A stretch of 64,000 bases of DNA, from positions 2,046,001 through 2,110,000 of the forward strand of contig BJKQ01000002.1 in NCBI GenBank assembly GCA_006538405.1, given 5' to 3'. The position numbers and the translations under genes are program-made. The stretch comes from Hansfordia pulvinata (Eukaryota; Ascomycota; Sordariomycetes; Xylariales). Positions 13,424 through 25,383 of this stretch are shown here, one piece after another (positions within the stretch are counted from its first letter, which is position 1; every line of letters begins with the position of its first letter). The notes under the pieces were generated by a model that had not been told where the DNA came from, made no database searches, and saw only the letters and a list, made by a program, of their open reading frames with translations.

Positions 13424-13529
13424 CGTCCTCTTGGGCGTCTGAGTTGAGAGATACGCGTTGGTAATAAAAGTTCTTTCTCTCCCCACCAAACTCTTTGACT
13501 CTGGGCCTCTTTCCTCAAAAATCCGCCTC
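12873..13529. other. Convergent intergenic spacer with CT microsatellite
   Basis: This spacer separates the 3' ends of PDH E1 alpha (+) and prephenate dehydratase (-). It holds an uninterrupted CT repeat of 16 units at 13389-13420. As the sequence stands, the prephenate dehydratase frame runs on through this repeat to a stop at 13349, giving an implausible Arg-Glu repeat tail; see that gene. Confidence 0.7.
13389..13420. repeat. CT dinucleotide microsatellite, 16 units
   Basis: A perfect CT repeat on the plus strand. Read on the minus strand it yields the alternating Arg/Glu tail of the frame-shifted prephenate dehydratase reading. Confidence 0.95.
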
Positions 13530-15294
13530 TCAAGCCGGCGAGCCGGCGCGCATGTCGAGCCAGCTGCCGAGCCAGCGACTGGTGCGGGCGACGCGGGCGA
13601 CGCTGTCGAGGACGCGGGCGACTCGGCCCCCGCGTCGCGGAAGCGGTGGCCCTCGAACTCGGCGAAGAAGATGTAGGTGAAGGAAGGGAGGGGCTCGAGG
13701 GCGGACGCCGGGGCGACGGTGGTGCGCTGCGCGTCGTCCTCGTCGGTGCTGCCCCCTCCGCTGCCGTTGGCGGGCCGGCTCGCGATGGACGTCAGGTTCA
13801 GGCCCGCGGCCCGGAAGCACTCGAGGACGTCGGCCAGGGCGCCGGGTGAGGTGTGCGGGACCGTGAAGGAGAGGAGAGACTTGGTCGCCGGCTCCTGCTC
13901 CTGCTCCTGGGCCGCGGGGTTGGTGGTGGCGGCGGTGGCGGCGACGGGGGACATGGCGGGCCGCGGGCGCGGGGTCCGGTTGGTGAGGCCCGGGATTTCC
14001 TCTTGGCCCTCGCTCCCGCTTCCGCCGCCGGCACCGCCGCTGCGCAGGACGAAGAAGCGCGTCGTGTTGTCGTCTCGGTCCTCAATGTCGCGCGCCAGCA
14101 CGTCGAGGCCCGAGAGCAGGTCGGCGGCGATGGCGGAGCCGATGGCGGCCGTCTCGCCAGAGGGGTCGTCCCGGGCCAGCTCGGCCGCCCGCGAGGTGCT
14201 GCTCACGTCGACCGTCTCGACGCCGCTCTGCGAGGGGAAGTAGGCCGACAGGAACCGCGAGCACTGCCCGAAGGCCTGCGGGTGGCTGTATATACGCCGC
14301 ACGCGCGACAGATCGCGCAGCGGCTTCGAGACGGGCTTGCTGCTGCCGCCGCCGGCGCCGGTGGCGGAGAGCGTCTGGAGCGCGGGCGGGTGGGGCTGCG
14401 ACGGCGTCGGCGTCGCCTGCCCCGACGAGGGCGTCTCGTCTGACGGGCCTCCTACCGCGCCCGCGGCTGCCGCTGCCGACGACGCGAGCGGAGGTGCGTG
14501 GCCCAGCAGACAGTGATGGACGTCCAGGTAGATTTCAGCGCACACGCTCAGGTCCGGGTAGTTGCCGCCGCGGTCGGCAAAGTGGTCCAGGGTGAAGACG
14601 ACGGAGCCATTTGTCGAGTTCTCGAACGGGACGACGCCATAAGCGGCCTCGCCAGACTGGGTCGTGTCGAAGATATCTATTGTCGGTTTTGTGGTCTGGT
14701 ATCAATATGGGTGCTTTCCGTTCTGGCACGCCAGACTCTTGTGTTATGAGAAGGCCATGGGGGGAGAAGCGGAAAAGAGAGAAGGGGCTTCTGATTCAGA
14801 GCAGTCTGCCGAGATCCTTCGAGATCTCGTTTAGAGGGGTGATTGGGAAGATTCAGGTTGCGCACCCTTCGTCCTGCTCTCTTAGGAAACCAAGTGCTAG
14901 AGCCCTCCACACTTTGTACCGACGGACTATGTTCCGAGGAGTGAAAATGGACAGACCTGCATACCTTTGATAGTTGTCACTGGCATCAGCTTGAATTTGT
15001 CTTCGGGAAAGGTCTCGAGCGTAGCCTGGATGACGTGGGAACCGTGGATATGGTCAGTATCAGGACGGTTTTCTCAAGGTCAACGTCTCGCCAGGTAGCG
15101 AGGTTTTGGGTGAAGGGAGGCGAACGACTCAAGGATGACCGCATGGACGATATGGTAAGGGGACAAAGTGAATCTCCTCGAGCGGAAGGTCGTACCTGAT
15201 GCGTATAAGACGAGATGGGCCCGAGAAAGCACACGACTGGTTTGTTGCCTTGGCCGGCTGGGGCGCCGCTGTTCTCATTGCTTGTCGATGCCAT
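13530..15294 (-). CDS. PHA2: Prephenate dehydratase with ACT domain, frame-shifted near C-terminus
   Basis: Exons on the minus strand: 15294-15196, 15025-14965 and 14676-13530. The enzyme converts prephenate to phenylpyruvate in phenylalanine synthesis. Exon 1 encodes FLGPISSYTHQ at the start of the dehydratase domain, exon 2 ATLETFP, and exon 3 begins DIFDTTQSGEAAYGVVPFENSTNGSV; NTTRFFVL carries the TRF signature. The regulatory ACT domain follows, with GALADVLECFRAAGLNLTSI. Low-complexity Pro/Ser/Ala insertions lengthen the middle. After FEGHRFRDAGA the annotated frame enters low-complexity sequence and the CT repeat, ending at 13349. The conserved C-terminus (RVLDSVARVARTSRWLGSW, stop at 13530) lies in the frame reached by adding one base at the run of five C at 13627-13631. 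Exon 3 to 13530 is one base short of a whole number of codons. The family is certain; the shift is probably a homopolymer error. Confidence 0.9.
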
Positions 15295-16759
15295 GGTTCC
15301 CCTCTCTCCGGAACCGGTCACTCGAATGTACATGGACTTCGAGGTAGCAGAGTTCGGTCTCGGCGGGAGCCGATTCCCAGACTGCGTGCGCTATCGGATA
15401 TCGTGGAAGGGGCCCTTGCTAGATCCCGGGGCAGGTACTTGTATGTATGTGTTTATGAGAATATGCCCGAAACGCTGCGGAGGTTTGTCGGCCGCCAATC
15501 GCAGTAGGGGCCGCAGCACAGCTTACGGGATCCCAGAGGTCCACCGCTTGATGAATCCTCGCAGGCAGAGCTGGTGACACGCCTGAAAATGTGGTTGCGG
15601 CGCCGCAGACCTGAGGAATGTTGCATTTGGTGGGCTGGGCGGGCTTTCGATGTGGGGTCCTGCCCTGCCCGCCGGGTGACTGACCGACGCCTCGAAGCCA
15701 CTCCCGTCCACACGCGCGCACACTTGAGGGGCGGCACCACGCACCACGCACCACGCACCACGCACCGCGCACTTAGGTACCTTAGGCACTTAGCTACACC
15801 CACCGCTCCACGCAGTGGCACCTACACCCACCGCCGTACCAATGGAAGCGTAGGAAGCCACCAACCCGGTGGAAAAATTGGCTCGACAGCCCTAAAATTC
15901 TGATTCACTGATCAGCAAACACGTTGAACCACTGTCACAGCGCACCCACCTGGCCACAACCTTTTATTACATGGCTCAGTTTGAGGATGGGGCGTGACCC
16001 CCTTAACTTTTGTGCAAACGCTTCAGACACTCCATCTCAAAAGACACACTTGGCAGCGCATGGCACTACGACTCGTCTTCAACACTCAACAATAATCAAT
16101 TTAGCTCTATCTATGGTCGCCGGGGACACAGTGGTCCGAAACATGCGGCTGGCCCTGAGAAACCTACACTTCGATCCACCAGATGTACGTCGAGCCAGTC
16201 CAACTCCACCCATTCAAAGAGGTACAAGACCTGTATCTTGTCGGTCTGGCGCAAAGCCTGAGGAAGGGCCCATCAAGATTTCACGTGGTGTGACATTCTA
16301 GTCCAGCCCGGACAGTAGAATGATCATACTGCCGCGTTCCTCCTGGCTTTCGTCCATGCCCCATGGCATCGGCAAGGTTGGGGCCCTAGGCCACTGGTGA
16401 ACACCCGTGGTGGTATCTACAATGATTAGCACTATGCCGCCGCGAAACTAGTACACTGCACAGCACGTACCTCTTCATCATACCCCATCGATCAACTCAA
16501 GCCTCCGTCATGGAGCGAAGCGGGCTGGGTGTCGCTACCTGTCTGGCAGTATGCTCCGAGTTGGCCGGGCCACACTTCGTTAAGCGGCGCAGCGCGAACG
16601 ACTGGGCTCCAGGGCCCTTGGTTAGGACTGGCAGCGGCTCGGGCGCGGGTGGCTGGGGCAAGGGACGCTCCGGTTCTTTCTGGCTGGTGACAGGTGCCTG
16701 CTTGGACGAGACTGCTTGAGTTCGACCCACGTCAACGACGGGGGGTCCTCCTCAATTTG
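15295..16759. other. Intergenic region with heptamer repeat
   Basis: This stretch lies upstream of prephenate dehydratase (-) and downstream of eRF1 (-). It contains a heptamer tandem repeat at 15735-15769 and an ACTTAGGTACCTTAGG block just after it. No gene was recognised. Confidence 0.6.
15735..15769. repeat. Tandem CACCACG heptamer, five units
   Basis: Four exact CACCACG units are followed by a fifth with one change (CACCGCG). Because seven is not a multiple of three, open frames here encode different repeats in different frames; none is a credible protein. Confidence 0.9.
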
Positions 16760-18483
16760 TCAATCGTCGTAGTAGTAGTCATCGTCATCGTCCACTTCCG
16801 CGAGCTGTTCGAAGTTGACCTTGTATCGGAGGATGCCGCCAACGCCACCGAAGCCCTTGACAAACTGGTTGCCCTCGGTCGATCTGTCCGACACGAACTC
16901 GAGGTTGGTACCAAAGTCCCGGTAGTGCTCGGCGATCCATTCGAGGAATGACTCCTGGCTGGTGATTTCCATTTCCTGTCCGGTGGCCTTGTCCATGAAC
17001 ATGGCGCGATCGCCCGTCTCCTGCTGCTGGGTGGTGTGAAGCAGCACCTCGTAGCCACTGCTGTCCTTGAGCGCCCAGCGGTTGAGTTCCAAGTTCTCAA
17101 ACACGATCAGGGTCTCGACAGCACCCAGCTCAAGAGCCTTGAGGGTGTCTTCGATACCATAGCACACCTTGCCGGTGTCTTGGCTGATCTCCTCAAAGTA
17201 CTTGCCGATCAGCTTCTTCTCCTGGATGAACTTGACGTTTCCAAGAGTCTCGGACGACAGCTCGATCGCCTGATTGAAGCCGTTCTCGCCACCGTAAGAC
17301 ACATCAACAACCTTGATAACTTTGGTCTGAAGGCGGTTGTCAAACAGATCCGAACCGTTCAAGTCGTTCTTGAAGTCAGCCGAACCAGCAAGAATAATAC
17401 CTTGGACATTGACCTTGTCGTTGGTGATGAAGTTTTGGACCGCCAACTCAGCGACCTTACGGACGTAGTTGTGGCGCTTTTCCTCACGCAAACGCGCAAA
17501 ACGCAGGGCAGACTGCCCGCCACGGCCGTGCTTCTTGGGAAGGTCGACCGAAAACTTGTGGACAATGTCGCGAGTATTTCCACTAAGCGTACCGAACAGA
17601 GCACCGTTTCCGTCCATGACAATGAAGCCAAATTTTTGGTCAGACTCGAGCAGTTCAGCCAGCGCCTCAGTGTGGAACTTGTTGTCGCAAAGGTACAAGG
17701 ACGTATTGATGGGCTTGAAGGGTTCGAAATCGATGTTGACCTTTCGCTCCTTGCCCTCGGATGTCAAGATTTCACCACAGTAGACAACAAGACCGTTGGG
17801 GGGACCTTATTGTACAGCTTCAGACGCTGCTGGGTGGACGTGATGGCCGAAAGGACAGATTGTCGGTTGACGCGCGACTTGATGTTTGAGGCAGTACCCT
17901 AAAAGAGGTCAGTCAAGAGTTGAAGAAGACGGCGCGGGTCCATATTGCTCATGGACGATAGGCCCCGGGACGATGGGCTACTGACGTATTCTTCAGCCAA
18001 CATCTTGGCAATTCGAGAAACCTGGTCCTTGGGCGCTGCATCGTGTGTTAGCCCTCATGGTTGCTCGAGTCTGAAGTCGGCATCGGCGAGGGAATGTTTC
18101 GATAAAACAAAGAACCGTGCCGATGCCGAGGGACAACGGTGGGTTGCGGAGAGGGGCATTGCAGGCGGTGCCCACCAGGGCGGGGGAGGGGTCGGGTGAG
18201 GACGTACGGATAATGAGGGAAATCATGGATGTGCCGTTGCCACGGGCCGCTTCAAGGCGCTTGATGAGCTTCTTGACCTTCCATATCTCAATCTGCAAGT
18301 GGACGGGAGGCCAGGTCAGTCAACCGAGGTTTTCTCAGGGTTGCTCAGGATGGGCATTTGCTCATTCGTTGTGAGTCGATTTTTTTTTTCCGCCGGGCGA
18401 CGATGATGTGGCGCACAGCGATTGCAGCCGCGAGGAAGGAAACTCACGTTCTTCTCGGCCTCGTTGGCCTGCTCCGAACTCAT
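16760..18483 (-). CDS. SUP45: Translation termination factor eRF1, frame-shifted in exon 4
   Basis: Exons on the minus strand: 18483-18448, 18292-18208, 18035-17986 and 17898-16760. eRF1 reads all three stop codons in the ribosomal A site and triggers peptide release with eRF3. Exon 1 is [12 protein letters not shown], exon 2 starts [20 protein letters not shown] and exon 3 [17 protein letters not shown]. The stop-decoding NIKS motif falls at residues 62-65, YLCDNKF (YxCxxxF) at about 126-132, and the catalytic GGQ at about 184-186 within [21 protein letters not shown]. The C-terminus is acidic with a YYY cluster. Exon 4 is one base short of a whole number of codons: the run of six C (coding strand) at 17798-17803 should be seven to encode [13 protein letters not shown]. 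As written, the frame leaves the protein at about residue 91, between NIKS and GGQ. With that base the product is 436 residues, normal for fungi. Confidence 0.95.
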
Positions 18484-21400
18484 GATGAAGGTGCTAGATC
18501 GTGAAAACGATCACCTGGTTCACTGGCTGGCTGTCAAGTGTAGATGGCGAAGTGGAGGGCAACAATCGAGAGACGAAATCGACCGGCAGGCAAGCCAACA
18601 GGAAAGACAGTGGGTGTGTTGTCAGGAAGAGCGAGTCACAACGGGCCCTCGTTCATTTGAGAGGGGGCGGGTGCGGGTGACCGGACAGGGCAGGGCATGG
18701 CGGGCAGGACATCGCCCGCGTCCAGTGGGCGAGGCAGGGCATGTAAGGTACTGGACAGAGGTAGTGTCCCCCAGCCCTGGTGGCGGGGCGGGCGGGCGGC
18801 GGGCGGCGGGCGGTCCAGGTACCAACCTGCGAGTACCTACACTCCGTCCCTCGCCCTCAGCCCGATTCCAAGGATGCCAGCCCCTTCAGGACCATGAGTG
18901 AAGACGAATCATTCGTACACATCCCTTAGGTAGGTACTGAGATCTGCCGTCCAATATGCTCGTACAAATTAGGTACTTGATTTACAGCCGGAACGCTCTG
19001 CTGCTTGGTACTTGTCCTTGCGGTGCAACTGCAGTCAAGGTACTCGCAGGTGAGCGGCCGCAGCACAAGACTGCAAAATGGAGGGTCTCCATCCAATCTG
19101 ATGAACCATGGACGTTGGGCATGCACAGTTTCCAGCGTGCGTACCTAAGTCAGGTACCTGTACTCACACACAGCCCGACAGGGAGCCAGACGGACCCAGG
19201 GCTGGGGCTTTGGGCAAAAATACCCGTACGGAAGCACGGAGGATAATCGCAAAAGTGCCCCAGGAGCGACGTAATTGGGCTTTAGCCCAAAGTGGGGATC
19301 TATCTGTGACGTAGGATGCGCACCTAGAACCTCGAGGGGCAAAAAATGGAAGCAGGTACCTTGAAGCGCGCGGGATTTGGCTGGAATTGCGCGTACTCTG
19401 TCGATAATTCAATCTTTTGAATGGAAGGACCTGATTCGACCAGGTGCCGTACAAGCAAACGTCCATCTGGTGCCTTTCTCATGTGCCTCTCCAGGTCACG
19501 TACCTGTACAGACCCCGCGCACCTGCAACGCCGACTCTTTCCACAATACATGTACATGTAAAACGATGCTCGTAGTAGAAGTACCTGCCTACCTACTCAG
19601 GCGGGGATCTCTTTACGATGGAGGTACTCGTAGTCGTGTACTCGCCCAGCGGGAGGAGAGGGTCATCCGGATGGGACTTGGGCATCCGTGTCCAACGAGC
19701 ATTGGGGCTTACTTCGGTGCATCAGCGCTCACCTCCAATTCCCCCATCTTGCACGACACGCCTCGTGTCATACTCCGCTCCCACAGCATCAGTCCTCTTC
19801 AACGTGGCCTTTGTAGGCCGCTCTGCTCGAGACCAGTGATGGTCGCCAGCTCCATCCCCGTGTGCGACACGCGATTGACCGTCACTCATGCCACCATGGC
19901 TCCCACCGTGTCCTAATTGTCGCCTACGACTCAACGTCGCGGGTTTTCTCGCCGCGTCCGTACCGTATCGTCGACAAATTCGCCGTTGCTATCCAGCACA
20001 TGCCTATCGCTTTCAATCTGCTTTTCGGCTTGTACTTCGCGCGACCATCCCATCATCAGTGTATACTTGAGTATGTTTCCGCTCGGCGCTATGCTCCCCA
20101 AGTCTCCCGAAAATGAGATAGGCCAGCGAGCACGAAGCCCTCGATAGGTATCGCTTTTTCCCTTGAGCTGCCGATATTGTCACTGCTTTGGCTCTATTAC
20201 CGCAGTCATCTGATTGTCGTTCGGGCCGATGCGAGAAGCGGAATATGCCGGGGATACTTGCCTCTGACTGCAGTCACGACTGTGAACTTTCCCTGCTACC
20301 GACGGGCATGTTCGGGTGGTGGCAGCGCCATTCCATCCAGCGCCCTCGCGTCTTCCTGAGCTACGGCTCATGGCGGCCCTTGACCTCTGCATTTAAAGGT
20401 TCAAGGAAAGGCTGGTCGAGATCCAGTGCATGCCAGTAGCTTGTTCGGCCTGCTATAATCACTTGTTTCCTTTGAAGAAGCCCTTCGCCAGGTTAGCGTT
20501 TATGTGCAGACTCAGTGGCACTATCGCAATGAGGGATCCTCGCTAATTGGAAGCAGGCGTGTTCTGAGACCACATTGGGTGTCTCGCGTTGCATGGGCGC
20601 AGATTGCGCCTTTGTCATCTGTTATCGCTTGCCAGGTCTCTGATTGAGCCACTGCGAACCGACAGGCCCTGCGAAGCTCCTACGAAGACTTTGATCCATC
20701 AAAAGGGCTTCTGAATAGTGTGGCCCGTGGGGCCAGAATTTGGCCTGTCATACACGACTCGAGGGGAGCGGAGACCGCTATGCGAGCCTGTCAGAGCGCC
20801 ATGTGCAGACTCGGCCCAGAAATATCGCCGTGGCAGTCCATGGCATCCAACTTTGCAAGCAACGGGTGCGGCTCCAGAGCGACGATGCCTTCAAACATGA
20901 TCGCTGAACCACCTATCTGCCAGGCCTGTCTAGCCTCTGGGCAGTACGGCAGTACGGAGTAGTGGATCATCAGGCTAATGTGGATCAGGGGCAGGAATGC
21001 AGACGAGCTGGCCCATATCACATCAACCTCTCGTCATAACCCGCCAGTGGAGGGTGAGGAAGGCATCATCACCGAGAATGAGTCGAGTGAGATGGAATTA
21101 CGAGAAGCAGCATCGCACTGGTGCGGCGCGGCACAGCGATGACGGCCTCAGGGATGCGATACCAGCCTTGTATCCCGTTTGGACTTGGCAACCAGTGCAC
21201 ACCCGTCGATCAGCTTGCAGTTTTGACTGGTTGAACATGATCGTGACAGTGTCGACATATACTCAAATATCTAGTACCCCCAAAGTCAAAGCTTGCGCAT
21301 GAGGTGACAAGACATGCCCAAATCGACATTTTGCCCCAGCCTCCAGCCAGAGCTCTTCTGGGACCTGCCGGAGTGGACAGGCAATGGCTCTGATCCCCTT

Positions 21401-21710
21401 GAGCCATGGCCTTAATGAACCATGGCAATGATGTGTAGCCTGGGATTGTCGTCGAGGTGCGATCCGGTTTAGCGTAGCGTGGCAGTCTGTCGGTACGTGG
21501 GCATTAACGGTGTGTGCTGCCGCTGCTGTGTCTGTCTCGCACTCGATCGCCCGCTCACCTTCCTCCATCTATCTCCACTTCTCACCACTCACCTCTGTTC
21601 CCACATCCCACCAGCTGCCACACCGCAGTCCTCCCATCCGCGCCACCTCATTCGCGCTTCCCCAGCCCACCGCAATCATCCGAAAATCCTGACCAGAAGG
21701 CATCGCGACA
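18484..21710. other. Gene-poor region, eRF1 to WHIM gene
   Basis: No credible gene was recognised. GTAC-rich words are dense between about 18820 and 19630 (for example TACCTAAGTCAGGTACCTGTAC near 19142). A run of ten T occurs near 18371-18381, within the eRF1 leader. The last 200 bases before 21711 are pyrimidine- and C-rich and probably hold the promoter of the following gene. Confidence 0.55.
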
Positions 21711-23761
21711 ATGGCCGACGACGAGTCTAGCGACCTCTCGTCGCTATCGTCGCTATCCCCCGCCCCTAGCGAGGACGAGGGCGACGTGCAGCTCAAGTCG
21801 GACAAGACAGGCATCCTGAAATTCTTCCACAAGGCCCCCAAGGGCAAGGCAGCGAAACAATTCGCAGCAAGAAAAGAAGCTTCGCCGCCTGCGCCCAAGC
21901 GACCGCAGTCGCCGCCTCACGATTACGTGCTAGCCGACAACCCTGACATTGCCGTGAGTCCCCTCTGCCCCAGGCGCACAACAGGGGGGAAAACGCGATT
22001 CGACGCGTATTGACGCGTATTAACTCGCCTGTCAGTTCATTGTCATGTTCCGCAGCCGATTCAGCGATGCCCTACCCAAATCTCTCGCGAATTTTGGTCC
22101 CCAAGAGCTCGAGCGCGAAGTGACCGAAACGGCGCCGGGCACCCGCGTCGAGAACTTCTTGTGCGCCGTGCTAGGCCTTCTGCTAAACCGCAAGCAAGAC
22201 GTGAAGTACGACAGCCCCTCCAATACTGTTGGCGAACTCGCTAACGATGCCCCTCGCATAGGCCTGGGCACTACAATCGCGCCCTGGAAGACGCCATCTC
22301 CACCCATAGAAGCCAATGGGCCAGAGACTGGGAAGCCAAGAACCCTCTGTCAGGTGGCAAGACATTTGCAGCCATGAATCCAACTGAGAGGGTACGTGCC
22401 TGGCGGAAAAGCCGCAGCCCTCCAACACCTGCCCTGCTCGCAAAATGCTTGTGATGCTAACGCGCATGAAAACCGAACAGCTCACCCTCCTGCGAACGCT
22501 CATAATCTGGACCCTTTCATCCTCCGATGTGGTGAAGGGAATAATAACCCAGTCCTACAAGCAAAACCGACATGACGACGATCTGAACCAGCCCCTCTCA
22601 GTCCAGCCTTGGGGGACCGACAGCGACCGACGCCGCTACTACCTGATCGAGGGTCAGGACGACACCGCCTTTCGAGTATACCGCGAGAGCAACCCTGCCG
22701 GCCTGAAAAGAACATGGATGAGCGTCGCAGGTAGCATCGAGGAGCTCAACGCCCTTGTGGACAAGCTGCTGACCGTCGACGGAGGTCAAAAGGCCAAGGT
22801 ACTTGCGCAGAGGATGCTTGCGGCCGTGCCTCGTTTCGAGGCAACGGAAGAGAAGCGTCGGCGGCGCGAGTATCGCCTCATGCAGAAGGAGCGCTTCAAG
22901 CGCCCTGAGCCAGGCTTCTCCACATACGAGGGGCGGACGCGAGGCAAAAGAATGAAATACACATTTTCAGACGATGAGGATTTCATGACCGACTCGAGCA
23001 ACAGGCGCTCGGCCCGCAACACCGGCGCCAGCACGCCAGTCGAACCTGCCGGCCCTGTCAAAACGGCCAGCGGCCGACAGATCAAGGCACCCTCCCGAAT
23101 GACCGTTGACTCGTCGAACAACATTGTCACAACGCATGCCGAGGGCGAAGAAACCACCGCCGAGCCAATCCTAGATACGGATGAGCCATCGATCGGTCCG
23201 ACTGGCAGGCCTCGGCGATCCGCCGCTGCGAGCCATGGTAGTAACGGCAGGGGGCCTGCAACGGAGCAACGCAAGGTTAAACATACGGCAGCCGGAGACA
23301 CGGACTCAGATGAGCTGAGTGAGCCAGACCTGGGAGACGATGAGGAAGAGGACCATGTGCCCAATGAGAGCGAAGAGGAAGATGACTTCGATGAGGTCGA
23401 GCCGATGGACGACGAGGATATTGAGGAAGCCGGCCCGAACAGCAAGACCGTCACCGTGAAGCTCGCGAAGAAGAACGATCCCAAGGTGAATGGCTCCACG
23501 GGTCATGCAAAGGAGTCTGAACCTGACCAAGATACGGCTGAGGCCACAAATGGCGCAGCCAGGAAAGCAGGTATCAAGGAACAGGGCCAAGAGAAGGAGA
23601 AAGGCTCGCCCACAGCCGACAAGAAGCGGACAACCCCAGCGCCTGAGCCCGCTACCATGTCTGAGCCGCAAGCCCAATTTCCGGCGCAGCCCAAATCTCT
23701 CGCCTTCAGAGGAAGCCCGGAAAAGCCAGCTCATGCTGTGCCTGCGAAAGCGAGTGACTGA
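21711..23761 (+). CDS. WHIM-domain chromatin-remodelling accessory protein
   Basis: Four exons: 21711-21953, 22036-22205, 22262-22391 and 22481-23761, giving 607 residues. The N-terminus is acidic and Ser-rich (DDESSDLSSLSSLS). A DDT-like helical region (FIVMFRSRFSDALPKSL) follows, then a WHIM1 segment (MNPTERLTLLRTLIIWTLSS) and a WHIM2 segment (LSVQPWGTDSDRRRYYLIEG). Proteins with DDT and WHIM motifs (ACF1/Itc1, RSF1, CECR2, Ioc types) bridge ISWI-family ATPases to linker DNA in nucleosome spacing. After about residue 300 the protein is disordered with long Glu/Asp runs. No PHD finger or bromodomain is visible, so the partner ATPase cannot be named. Intron phases were checked at each junction; exon 2 ends at AA before GTACGA so that the next exon supplies the last base of the Lys codon. 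The class is well supported; the exact subfamily is inference. Confidence 0.82.
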
Positions 23762-24739
23762 AGGGTCTTGGAATCGATTCCAAGTTGGGCAACTATCATG
23801 AGGAGTCGTTGACCAGACCTACTGCTAGGAATCCGTTGATTTCTTTGCGTCGCGGCCACACCGCTCTAAAGGCAAAAGAGAAAGGCTCACACATGATCAA
23901 GGCGTTGCCAGAGGGGTTCAACGGCAGCTCTGCTCGTCAGAGGCCGAGCATATACAGAATTTGGGTTTCAGCTTCCTGGCGTCGGAGACCAAGCGGGCAA
24001 TATCGGCTATTGCGACTATTGCTGAAGAGAACAGCCGGGAAATGGTTGGTGTGTATCACTGGAGTTTGCCGCGCTCTACGTACCGTCGCCGAAGTGGCAG
24101 AAGAAACCTGCGAGGTTCGGCATCACTTCCTAGCCAATGCTGATGGAGTGGCCCGAGACCAGGCAACCGTTGCGCTGGCGAACTTGAGGCAATGGCTTTT
24201 GCTTGTAATATCATATCCAGGGCGACGCCGCTGGATACACCAACGACATCTTGGGAGGTGTTTGCTGCTGAAGTCTATATACAGGTGTGCACTGCTGTCT
24301 GGGAATGGGCATTATCTCATCGTAGACAATTCACCAACACCTGTCTGCCGTCCTCCGCGGGACTGGCTTAGGCGAGTAATTGACGAAATGATAGCTTTAT
24401 CAAGCCGCACATCTTGCCCGTGTGACTCCGATATCTCCCAGCTCTACTTGATAGACCTGATCACTGCGTTTGGCTCGTCTTGCCTGGTCAGAGCAACGAG
24501 ACGGTAGTCCGATACGTGATCCTTTCTTCAGGCCAGCTAGTCTCGGGCGCCGCCTCATTTCCGTGTGTGGCGATCGTCTCCGAAACTCGGCCCGTGGCTC
24601 GGCCCCCGACATCGGAAGTGTGAATGTCTCGGTGTGGTTCTCAAGAAAAAGCCAAGGGACGCTTGTTGATGTTGTCTATGTCAACGGCGGGATCGTTGCG
24701 TTGTGCTCTATAGGCCGCTTCCAGTCTTCGGTTCATGGC
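23762..24739. other. Convergent spacer, possible unresolved coding remnant
   Basis: This lies between the 3' ends of the WHIM gene (+) and the small conserved protein (-). From about 23764 to 24050 two plus-strand frames have a natural amino-acid mix (LKGLGIDSKLGNYHEESLTR in one, FSFLASETKRAISAIATIAE in another), but no start or clear splice signals join them. It may be 3' UTR, or a C-terminal extension obscured by sequence errors. Nothing is called. Confidence 0.4.
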
Positions 24740-25383
24740 TCACGTCCACGTCGTCTTGGTGCCTGGCGGCAGCTTCCAGTTGTTGACACCATACCACCAG
24801 CGGCGCAGGCGAGCGCCAACTGTGTTGCCGCTCAGCTGGGCGGTGCGATTCCAATGCTGCCAGCCGACGATGGCGAGGTTGTAGAGCACGCCCTGAATCA
24901 GGGGCATCATGACCTGTGGTGTGGGAGACGGCACTCGGGTCAGCGGGATCGCGGCTCCTACTCGCTCTTTTCACCAATCCACGCGCTTCTCCCTCATCTT
25001 CGTGGCATCGGGACAGGAATAGTCTGACTGACCTGGTCGCGGACGGTGATCCACGCGATACGGCCCCAGCTACCGCGCGCGGCCTCGAGCGAGTGCAGGT
25101 AGCTCTGCTCGAAGCGCAGGTCGGGCATGGGCGGCAAGTTCTGCTTGCGTGGGCGGGGGCGCAGGACGCTGACGGGAATGTCGTCGCCGTCGGACTCGGA
25201 GTCGGCGGAGGAGTCGCCGTCGAGAGACAAGGAGTCGGTGGTGGAGCGCAGCGAGTGCAGGGACACGGGCATCTTGTCCGAGGCGGCGGTCGAGGGGTTC
25301 AGGTCGTGACGCGGCGAGGGGTCGCGCTTGATGTGCGCGGCCTGAACCGTCGAGGCCAGCTGCGAAGGAAGGTCGTCGGCCAT
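24740..25383 (-). CDS. Small conserved fungal protein, DUF1770-like
   Basis: Two exons on the minus strand, 25383-25033 and 24913-24740, separated by a 119-nt intron at a codon boundary, give 174 residues. The N-terminal half is Ser/Asp-rich and disordered (STTDSLSLDGDSSADSESDG). The conserved part begins at PMPDLRFEQSYLHSLEAARG, continues with WGRIAWITVRDQ, and after the intron has a hydrophobic stretch (VMMPLIQGVLYNLAIVGWQH) ending in a Trp-rich tail (RRWWYGVNNWKLPPG). The pattern resembles the fungal family of unknown function DUF1770; I recognise it from memory and could not search. The hydrophobic stretch could be a membrane anchor or a buried helix. No biochemical role is known to me. 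It is divergently arranged with the unrecognised gene at 26451. Confidence 0.75.

Noticed and set aside
13349..13529. Arg-Glu repeat tail of prephenate dehydratase
   Set aside because: It is produced by reading the CT microsatellite after a frame loss; the family C-terminus is in the adjacent frame ending at 13530.
17036..17902. Plus-strand frame of 288 codons opposite eRF1
   Set aside because: Antisense shadow of a conserved gene, with no domain and no splice or start support of its own.
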